From Terrimonas sp. (GTDB lineage Bacteria; Bacteroidota; Bacteroidia; Chitinophagales; Chitinophagaceae), in the NCBI RefSeq assembly GCF_003075435.1, contig NZ_QCZJ01000023.1:29443-93442 (forward strand): a stretch of 64,000 nucleotides of DNA, in the 5' to 3' direction. Both the position numbers and the translations under genes were made by a program. Of this stretch, positions 45,313 through 53,023 are shown one piece after another (the first letter of the stretch is position 1; each line of letters begins with the position of its first letter). The notes below the pieces were generated by a model. That model had not been told where the DNA came from, ran no database searches, and saw nothing but the letters and a program-made list of their open reading frames with translations.

Positions 45313-47664
45313 ATGTTCAAAAATTATTTTAAAACCGCATGGCGGAATCTACTTAGAAACAAGGGGTTTTCCCTCACCAATATTTTTGGATTAACCATTG
45401 GTATTTCGTCAGCTGTTTTTATTTTATTGTGGGTGTATGATGAACTCACTTTCGACAGGTTTCAAAAGAATTATAAAAATATATACCAGGTTATCGCCAA
45501 CCGGGATTTTAAAAACCAGGTTTTTACAGACAGAAGTATGGCGCTGCCTTTTGCAAATGCACTTGAAAATAGCTCTCCGCAAATAAAGCATGCTGTTGTT
45601 ACAACGTATCAGCAGCAAAACTTACTTGCTTACAACAATAATAAAATAAAGAAAAAAGGGTATGTGGTAAGCGATCATTTCTTTGATATTTTCTCATGGC
45701 AGTTTATTAAAGGCAATGCTGCAACTGCATTAAAAGACCCTGCATCTGTTGTTCTTACAGAAAATGCAGCAACGGCTTTTTTCGGAAACGAGGATCCTAT
45801 TAATAAAGTTTTGGTGATAGATAACAGCAGGAATGTAAAAGTAAGTGGGATAGTTAAAGACCCGCCGGGAAATTCTACCTTTCAGTTCGACTGGATAAGG
45901 CCATTTAATTATGACGACCCTGATATAAAAGCTTCAATGAATGAATGGATCAACTCCTCATGGAATGTATTTATAGAAACAGCGCCCGGAGTTGATACTG
46001 CCTTATTAAATAAAACCATTACCCAAACAAAGAGAGCGCATGGGAATGATGAGATCAGCAGTTATTTCGTTTTTCCAATGGACCACTGGCGGTTATACAG
46101 TGCTTTTGAAAATGGAAAGAATATCGGTGGACTGATTGAACAGGTACAGTTATTTTCTGTAATTGCCATAATCATCCTGTTGGTAGCATGCATTAATTTC
46201 ATGAACCTTTCTACGGCAAGAAGCGAAAAGCGTGCAAAAGAAGTTGGTATAAGAAAAGCACTGGGATCAGGAAAGAAACAATTGATTACACAATTTTTTT
46301 GTGAATCATTTATTTTAACGTTCATTGCGTTTGCGCTTGCCATTATTGTAGTTGTTTTATTATTACCATCATTTAATATATTGGTAGACAAGCAGCTTTC
46401 TTTACATATAATGCAACCCGTATTCTGGTTGATGGCGTTGGGTGTGATTATATTCACAGGTTTTGTCGCCGGTAGCTATCCGGCACTGCACCTGTCTTCC
46501 TTTAATCCCGTAAAAGTGTTGAAGGGAATAAATGTTTCAGGTAAGCGAACGGTATTGCCGAGACATGTGCTGGTTACTTTACAGTTTGTAATTTCTATTT
46601 TACTGATATCAGCCACAGTTATTGTTTACCAGCAGATGCAATACGTTAAAAACAGGGATATAGGGTATAATCCCAATGATCTTATAATGATCCCATCTAC
46701 GCCGGATACTGATAAAAATTTTGCTGCGATAAAAAATGATTTGCTTGCATCAGGCATTATTGCCGGCGTAACCAGAACGTCTTCGCCTATTACTGAAGTT
46801 TGGTGGAATACCGGTGCCCCGGATTATGATGGCAAGCCAGCCAACGCGCAAATAATTATGGGAGGACTGTCTGCCGATGTTGATTTTACAAAAGCAATGG
46901 GTATAAAAATGTTAGAAGGTCATGATTTTACGGGAACACCTGCTGACTCTGTTTCCATGCTCTTAAATAAAGCGGCTGTAGATGCGATGAAGCTTAAAAA
47001 TCCTGTTGGTATGAAAATGCGTTATGGGAGAACATATACTGTCACAGGTGTAACGGACAATATAATCATGACTTCGCCTTATGAAAAACCATATCCGATG
47101 TTGATGCTGTTTGATGGTAATAGCTCAAGTATGAATACAATGCGCATAAAACCAGGCGTGCCGGTGAAAAAAGCAATTTCAATATTAGAAGGTATATTTA
47201 AGAAATATAATCCTTCGGTGCCTTTTGAATACAAGTTTGTTGACCAGGAATTTCAAAAAAAGTTTACCACAGAAGAATTGATTGGCAGGCTCGCCAACAT
47301 TTTTTCCATTCTGGCAATATTTATCTGCTGCCTTGGGCTTGCAGGGCTGGCATCCTTTACAATAGAAAAGCGGTTTCGTGAGATTGGCGTGCGTAAGGTA
47401 CTGGGCGCAACTGTTCAGCAATTGCTAATACTGATATCAAAAGAATTTTTAAAGCTGGTGATAATAGCATTCGTAATTGCAGTTCCCCTTACTTACTGGT
47501 TAATGAGCGAATGGCTTGGTAAATACAATTATCGCATTCATATTGATATATGGGTTTTTATTGTTGTTGGATTTTTGATGTTTTTTATAGCGTTGGCTGT
47601 TGTAAGTCTCAATACTATAAAAGCAGCAATGTCTAACCCGATAAAATCATTAAGAACGGAGTGA
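45313..47664 (+). CDS. FtsX/MacB-type ABC transporter permease, copy 18 (group A)
   Basis: 783 residues, the shortest copy. Group A by WRLYSAFENGKNIGG before TM2, SSPITEVWW and MTSPYEKPYP. The VKDF site reads VTGVTDNI. Module 1 motif at T301 is TARSEKRAKEVGIRKALGSG; module 2 at about 685 is [16 protein letters not shown]. The tail is SNPIKSLRTE, with I for V as in copy 19. The following 93-base spacer lacks all the repeat families. Confidence 0.95.
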   Translation: MFKNYFKTAWRNLLRNKGFSLTNIFGLTIGISSAVFILLWVYDELTFDRFQKNYKNIYQVIANRDFKNQVFTDRSMALPFANALENSSPQIKHAVVTTYQQQNLLAYNNNKIKKKGYVVSDHFFDIFSWQFIKGNAATALKDPASVVLTENAATAFFGNEDPINKVLVIDNSRNVKVSGIVKDPPGNSTFQFDWIRPFNYDDPDIKASMNEWINSSWNVFIETAPGVDTALLNKTITQTKRAHGNDEISSYFVFPMDHWRLYSAFENGKNIGGLIEQVQLFSVIAIIILLVACINFMNLSTARSEKRAKEVGIRKALGSGKKQLITQFFCESFILTFIAFALAIIVVVLLLPSFNILVDKQLSLHIMQPVFWLMALGVIIFTGFVAGSYPALHLSSFNPVKVLKGINVSGKRTVLPRHVLVTLQFVISILLISATVIVYQQMQYVKNRDIGYNPNDLIMIPSTPDTDKNFAAIKNDLLASGIIAGVTRTSSPITEVWWNTGAPDYDGKPANAQIIMGGLSADVDFTKAMGIKMLEGHDFTGTPADSVSMLLNKAAVDAMKLKNPVGMKMRYGRTYTVTGVTDNIIMTSPYEKPYPMLMLFDGNSSSMNTMRIKPGVPVKKAISILEGIFKKYNPSVPFEYKFVDQEFQKKFTTEELIGRLANIFSILAIFICCLGLAGLASFTIEKRFREIGVRKVLGATVQQLLILISKEFLKLVIIAFVIAVPLTYWLMSEWLGKYNYRIHIDIWVFIVVGFLMFFIALAVVSLNTIKAAMSNPIKSLRTE

Positions 47665-47757
47665 GCATAAAGGGAAGTGATAATAAGCAGAATATAGAAA
47701 GCCAAAACCCAAATGTGAAACTGGCAACAATTATAAATAATAAACCTCAAGATTATA

Positions 47758-50169
47758 ATGCTAAAAACCTATATAAAAATTGCATGGCGCAATATGCAGA
47801 AGCAAAACTTTTTTACGCTTATTAATATAGGAGGCTTTGCTATCGGTATTGCGGCTTGCCTGCTCATTGCTTTATATGTGAGTAATGAGATGAGTTATGA
47901 TAAAGATAATCCCAATAAAGATCGCATCTATAGAATTATTGGAGAAGCTACAGTTAATGGAGAAGCGCACAATGGTATTTCTTTTCCTGCTCCCATGGCA
48001 AAAGCATTGTTGAATGATTTTCCGGAGATAGAATCTGCGGCCCGTATTATGAGTAATGAATTATTCGGAAGCGCCAATAACCAGGTGAGAAGAGCAGACC
48101 AGCAGGTAAATACTTACGAAACAGGATTTTGCTTTGCAGACACAACGTTGTTGAACATGCTGAACGTACATATGATTTATGGCGACAGAACCAGGGCTCT
48201 TTCTGAACCCGCATCAGTAGTACTTTGTAAAAGTATGGCAGATAAGTATTTTCCTAATCAGAATCCGGTAGGGCAAACCATGACTTTTAATGACCGTATC
48301 CCGGTCAAAGTGGGTGGTGTAATGCAGGATTTTCCACTCAATTCACACCTGCAATACAGAGGCTTTATTTCTTTAGCTGGATTAAGCTTTGGCGATGGCG
48401 AACAGGAAAACTGGAACCAGAGTAATTATGTTATCTATCTGCAATTGAAACCAAACGTGGATGTGCAAAATTTTAATAAAAAAATTAGTGCCGATGTTAT
48501 TAATAAGTATATGATTCCCGCAGCAGGAGGCAAAAAAAGTGTAGAAGATATTTGGAAAAGCGCACACCTTTATCTGCAGCCCTTAACGGATATTCATCTG
48601 CATTCCTATGGTTTGGAAGATACTAGTATAAAATATGGTGATATTCGTTTTGTGTACTTGTTTTCAGCCATTGCTATATTCATTTTGGTATTAGCCTGCA
48701 TTAATTTTTTAAATCTTTCAACTGCTCGTTCCGCTAATAGAGGAAAGGAGGTTGGTTTACGCAAAGTGATAGGTTCCAGTCGCAGCAGTCTTATTAAACA
48801 ATTCCTTACGGAATCTATGTTGTACAGTCTTTTTTCCTTTTTTGTAGCAACAATCATTGCTGTTATGGTATTACCACTGTTCAACAAAGCTGCCAATACA
48901 CACCTCACGCTACCCTGGAGTGAATGGTGGCTTGTTCCACTGCTTCTTGCTGCCTGTTTTATAGTAGGCATATTCGCAGGATTATATCCTGCTTTTTACC
49001 TCTCCCATTTCAAACCAATTAATACATTAAAAGGTAACCTGAGCCTGGGTAGCCGGAATACGAGATTACGCAGTGCATTAGTAGTATTTCAATTTAGTAT
49101 TTCCATTATTCTGCTCATCGGCACAATGGTGGTTTATCGGCAAATGAACTATATCATGCATTCTGATACCGGATTTAATAAAGACCAGGTAATTATGATA
49201 AAAGGAGCTGATGTACTGGGTAAGCAAACGGTTGCCTTCAGGAATGAATTGTTGAAGCTGCCGGTGGTGAAAAATGTTTCCGTAAGCGATTATCTGCCTG
49301 TAACCGGTAAAAGAAATGGTAATCCGTTTTGGGAAGAAGGCAAAGATGAGAATCGGATACAGGGACAACGCTGGGTGATAGATGAAAATTATATTTCTAC
49401 GCTCGGTATGCGAATTATTGAAGGACGAAATTTTTCGACAACTATGGGAACAGATAGTGCAGGAGCGATTATTAATAAAGCATTCGCTGATCAAATTGGA
49501 GGAGGAAATGTAGTTGGAAAAAGAATTTCAAATGGCTATGAACATCTTACTGTTATTGGCGTAGTAGATAATTTTTATTTCGAAAGTATAAAACAGAAAG
49601 TAGATCCGCTATGTATGGTGTTGGGAAATAGCAACAGTATCGTTTCTGTGAAGGTGAATGCTTCTGATATGAAAGAGACGCTTGCTGGTATCGAAAAAAA
49701 CTGGAAGACATTTGTGCCACATCAAACCATGCGTTTTGATTTTATGGATCAGGGCTATGCATTAATGTATGCAGATGTGCAGCGCATGGAATATATTTTT
49801 ACCGCTTTTTCCATACTCGCCATAATTGTTGCCTGCTTAGGATTATTTGCTTTAGCCGCTTATATGGCCGAACAACGGAGTAAGGAGATTAGCATTCGCA
49901 AAGTACTTGGAGCTTCTGTTCCTAATCTTTTTGGGTTGTTGACAGGAAATTTTTTAAAGCTCATCCTTATTGCAGTATGTGTGGCTGTACCTGTTAGCTG
50001 GCTGCTGATGAACAAATGGCTTGAGGATTATGTGTACAGGATAAAAATAACCTGGGATGTATTTGCTATAGCAGGTATTGCAGTGTTATCTATAGCACTG
50101 CTAACCATTTGCTGGCAGGCAGTGAAAGCGGCGGTAATAAACCCGATAAAGTCTCTCCGGTCAGAATGA
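47758..50169 (+). CDS. FtsX/MacB-type ABC transporter permease, copy 19 (group B)
   Basis: 803 residues. Group B by GDIRFVYLFSAIAIF at TM2 and GVVDNFYFESIKQKVDP. Module 1 motif at T322 is TARSANRGKEVGLRKVIGSS; module 2 at about 705 is EQRSKEISIRKVLGAS, with S for G as in copy 13. The NET site is replaced by INKAFADQIGGGNVVGK. The first periplasmic domain is longer than average (IPAAGGKKSVEDIWKSAHLYL). Tail NPIKSLRSE, the only copy with S at the penultimate residue. No repeats in the flanking spacers. Confidence 0.95.
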   Translation: MLKTYIKIAWRNMQKQNFFTLINIGGFAIGIAACLLIALYVSNEMSYDKDNPNKDRIYRIIGEATVNGEAHNGISFPAPMAKALLNDFPEIESAARIMSNELFGSANNQVRRADQQVNTYETGFCFADTTLLNMLNVHMIYGDRTRALSEPASVVLCKSMADKYFPNQNPVGQTMTFNDRIPVKVGGVMQDFPLNSHLQYRGFISLAGLSFGDGEQENWNQSNYVIYLQLKPNVDVQNFNKKISADVINKYMIPAAGGKKSVEDIWKSAHLYLQPLTDIHLHSYGLEDTSIKYGDIRFVYLFSAIAIFILVLACINFLNLSTARSANRGKEVGLRKVIGSSRSSLIKQFLTESMLYSLFSFFVATIIAVMVLPLFNKAANTHLTLPWSEWWLVPLLLAACFIVGIFAGLYPAFYLSHFKPINTLKGNLSLGSRNTRLRSALVVFQFSISIILLIGTMVVYRQMNYIMHSDTGFNKDQVIMIKGADVLGKQTVAFRNELLKLPVVKNVSVSDYLPVTGKRNGNPFWEEGKDENRIQGQRWVIDENYISTLGMRIIEGRNFSTTMGTDSAGAIINKAFADQIGGGNVVGKRISNGYEHLTVIGVVDNFYFESIKQKVDPLCMVLGNSNSIVSVKVNASDMKETLAGIEKNWKTFVPHQTMRFDFMDQGYALMYADVQRMEYIFTAFSILAIIVACLGLFALAAYMAEQRSKEISIRKVLGASVPNLFGLLTGNFLKLILIAVCVAVPVSWLLMNKWLEDYVYRIKITWDVFAIAGIAVLSIALLTICWQAVKAAVINPIKSLRSE

Positions 50170-50274
50170 CCTGATGTTGGAATATGGGATAACGGAATTA
50201 TAAGGAATGTAAATACTGTATGGAGATTTGAGTAAGTGAAATAATAAACAATCAGTATAAAAAATGAGCCAGGT

Positions 50275-52695
50275 ATGTTCAGGAATTATTTAAAAATTGC
50301 TTGTAGAAATCTTTGGAAAAACAAAGTTTTTTCTTCTATTAATATCATAGGGCTGGCAATTGGTATGGCTGCTTGCCTGGTGATACTGGTATTTGTATTG
50401 TACGAAAAAAATTTTGACGGATTCCATACAAAGAATATATACCGGCTTAATGAGGTACAGAAGTTTGAGGGGATGGTGGAACCACAAAACGTTGCGTTAT
50501 CTATGTTTCCTATGGGACCTACACTGAAAAGTGAGTTCCCTGAAGTGGAGAATTTTGCAAGAGTAAGGCAACAGGAAAAATATGATTTGAATTATGGAGA
50601 TAAAAAAATATATCTTGAAAAAGCCTTCTTTGTTGATTCTACTTTTCTCCGGATGTTTGATTTTAGTGTAAGCAATGGTAACAGGAATGTTGTATTACAA
50701 ACACCCAATAGTGTAGTGTTAACCAGGGAGACGGCTCATAAAATATTTGGCAGTGAAAATCCTATTGGTAAAACAATTGTTCATTATATAGGAGATACTA
50801 TAAATTTTAAGGTTACCGGAATAATGGATGATGTGCCAGAAAATAGTCATCTTCAATTTGATGCATTGTTTTCTTTCAGTACTATTGTCCGCCCGCAACA
50901 TATGGAAAACTGGGGAGGCAACTGGCTGGTTACTTACCTGCAACTTGCCCCGGGCACAAATACTGAAGCAATGGAAGCAAAGTTTCCGGCTTACCTTAAA
51001 AGGCACATGTCTGCAAATGATAACTGGAAGTTTTATGAACTTTTTTTGCAGCCCTTAAAAGATGTGCATGCGGCATCAGCCAATATCACACACGATTATG
51101 TAAACTATCAAAAATTCAATAAAACATATACCTACCTGTTCTCTGTAATTGGTATTATCATATTGTTGATTGCTGCAATAAATTTCATGAATTTGTCTAC
51201 AGCTAAATCTGCGGAACGCGCCAAGGAGGTTGGTATACGTAAATCTGTTGGAGCAAAAAGATCACAGCTTTCATTACAATTTATCGGGGAATCCATATTG
51301 CTCACCCTGATGGCTTTTGTGTTGGCCATTTTATTGGCAGTTTTGTTTTTGCCATATATGAGCCAATTAAGTGGAAGAGAGTTAAGGCTTCCATTATTCA
51401 GCAATGCTCAATGGCTAATATCGCTGTTCGGCGCTGCTTTATTGCTCGGGTTTATATCTGGTATTTATCCTGCATTATTTCTATCATCGTTCAACACTAT
51501 TAAGGTATTAAAGGGAGGTGCACAGTCAGGAAAAAGCGTACCAATGCTTCGTAATATATTGGTGGTTACTCAGTTTTCCAGCGCTATATTTTTAATTATT
51601 GCCACAGTGTTTGCTGTACGGCAATTGAGATATATGGAAAAGAAGGACACAGGTTTTGATAAGGAGCAGGTGATGATTATACCACTCGATAGGGCAACCT
51701 CACCAAAATTTAATGCGCTTAAAACAGAGCTCAAAGGCAATCCGCTTGTAGTGGCTACAACAGGATCAAGACAAACCCTCGGCAACAATCTTCACCAAAG
51801 CGGGTTTACTTTTCATAGTGGTAAAGGCCCCGCAAGAAGCATGGCTTCATCGCAGGTGGTGGTTGACCCTGATTATCTTACCCTGTATAATATTAAACTG
51901 GTTGCCGGCAGAAATTTTAATAACGGGAATGCAGCCGATAATGGCAGAACTTATATTGTGAATGAAACCATGGCTAAGGAATTACTTAAAGATGATCCGG
52001 GACAGCCATTCGAATCTCTACTTGGAAAAAAATTTGGTTTCAGCTTTGATGGATTAGATACCGCCGGAACAATTATTGGCGTTGCGAAAGATTTTAATTT
52101 CAACTCGCTTCATCATAAAATTGAAACGCTGAGCATATTCAATAAAGCTGATGTTGGATTTAGCGAAATGTCTGTAAAGATTAACGGCTCAAAAGCAAAA
52201 GAAGCTATCAGTTATGTTGAATCTGTATGGAATAAATTAATGCCGGGCAGCCCTTTTGAATATAGTTTTTTAGATGAACATTTTGCAGAATTGTATAAAG
52301 CTGATTCGCAGGTAAGTAAAGTAGTAGGCATACTGGCAGTATTGGCGGTAGTGATATCTTGTCTTGGATTATTTGGGTTGTCATCTTATGCCGCTGAAAA
52401 AAGAGTGAAAGAAATTGGCATAAGAAAAGTACTGGGCGCAAGTGTTGGTAATATTACGGCTACACTTTCTAAAGATTTTATTAAACTGGTATTGATTGCT
52501 AATGTAATAGCATGGCCTGTTGCCTGGTATATTATATCTAACTGGTTGAATGATTTTGCATATCGTATTCCTGTAAGTTGGATGGTATTTATTGCAGCGG
52601 GCGGCGTTGCATTGGCGATAGCCGTTATAACTATCAGCTTTCAGGCTATAAAAGCTGCTATGGCTAATCCTGTAAAATCATTACGAACTGAATAA
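50275..52695 (+). CDS. FtsX/MacB-type ABC transporter permease, copy 20 (group B)
   Basis: 806 residues. Near TM2 it reads KTYTYLFSVIGIIILLIAAINFMNL: the cysteine of the usual LLIACINF is alanine. Module 1 motif at T309 is TAKSAERAKEVGIRKSVGAK; module 2 at about 708 is [16 protein letters not shown]. Second periplasmic domain keeps VNETMAKELL and GVAKDFNFNSLHHKIET. Module 1 ends SSFNTIKVLKGG, with T for P. The small gene downstream starts 22 bases after its stop, so the two are probably co-transcribed. Confidence 0.95.
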   Translation: MFRNYLKIACRNLWKNKVFSSINIIGLAIGMAACLVILVFVLYEKNFDGFHTKNIYRLNEVQKFEGMVEPQNVALSMFPMGPTLKSEFPEVENFARVRQQEKYDLNYGDKKIYLEKAFFVDSTFLRMFDFSVSNGNRNVVLQTPNSVVLTRETAHKIFGSENPIGKTIVHYIGDTINFKVTGIMDDVPENSHLQFDALFSFSTIVRPQHMENWGGNWLVTYLQLAPGTNTEAMEAKFPAYLKRHMSANDNWKFYELFLQPLKDVHAASANITHDYVNYQKFNKTYTYLFSVIGIIILLIAAINFMNLSTAKSAERAKEVGIRKSVGAKRSQLSLQFIGESILLTLMAFVLAILLAVLFLPYMSQLSGRELRLPLFSNAQWLISLFGAALLLGFISGIYPALFLSSFNTIKVLKGGAQSGKSVPMLRNILVVTQFSSAIFLIIATVFAVRQLRYMEKKDTGFDKEQVMIIPLDRATSPKFNALKTELKGNPLVVATTGSRQTLGNNLHQSGFTFHSGKGPARSMASSQVVVDPDYLTLYNIKLVAGRNFNNGNAADNGRTYIVNETMAKELLKDDPGQPFESLLGKKFGFSFDGLDTAGTIIGVAKDFNFNSLHHKIETLSIFNKADVGFSEMSVKINGSKAKEAISYVESVWNKLMPGSPFEYSFLDEHFAELYKADSQVSKVVGILAVLAVVISCLGLFGLSSYAAEKRVKEIGIRKVLGASVGNITATLSKDFIKLVLIANVIAWPVAWYIISNWLNDFAYRIPVSWMVFIAAGGVALAIAVITISFQAIKAAMANPVKSLRTE

Positions 52696-52717
52696 CTGTT
52701 GCAAACTGAATGCCCTT

Positions 52718-52957
52718 ATGCAAGGTGAATATGATGATATGATAGAAGACAAGATATGGAAGCTAATGGCAAAAAAACTGAGTAATGAAGCAACGAAAGA
52801 GGAGTTGAAGGAATTGGATGATATTTTAAGCAGAAATGCAGCGTTAGCCGATAGCTGCAATTTGATAACTGAATTTTGGAACTATATGAAATTCCCGGTA
52901 CCTGAAGGTAGCAGAGAAGCATTGAATGCACATTTAAAAAGAATGAGCAATGAATGA
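52718..52957 (+). CDS. Small acidic/helical protein, anti-sigma N-terminal-like
   Basis: 79 residues, or 72 if started at the internal ATG 52739 (MIEDKIWKLMAKKL), which looks the more natural start. No TM segment or signal peptide. The opening IWKLMAKKLSNEATKEELKELDDIL resembles, by my memory of the family, the cytoplasmic N-terminal domain of FecR-type anti-sigma factors and similar short Bacteroidota proteins (W-L-K/R-L-G/N-EA-EEL-L); it lacks the TM helix and periplasmic domain of a full FecR. It lies 22 bases after copy 20 and 66 bases before copy 21, so a regulatory or partner role for these permeases is possible but unproven. No sigma factor gene is nearby. Confidence 0.75.
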   Translation: MQGEYDDMIEDKIWKLMAKKLSNEATKEELKELDDILSRNAALADSCNLITEFWNYMKFPVPEGSREALNAHLKRMSNE

Positions 52958-53023
52958 AATTTATTTGTAGAACACGAATTGTAAGCCGTTTATATTTTTT
53001 ATTATACTTCTAATGCTTGGCAT

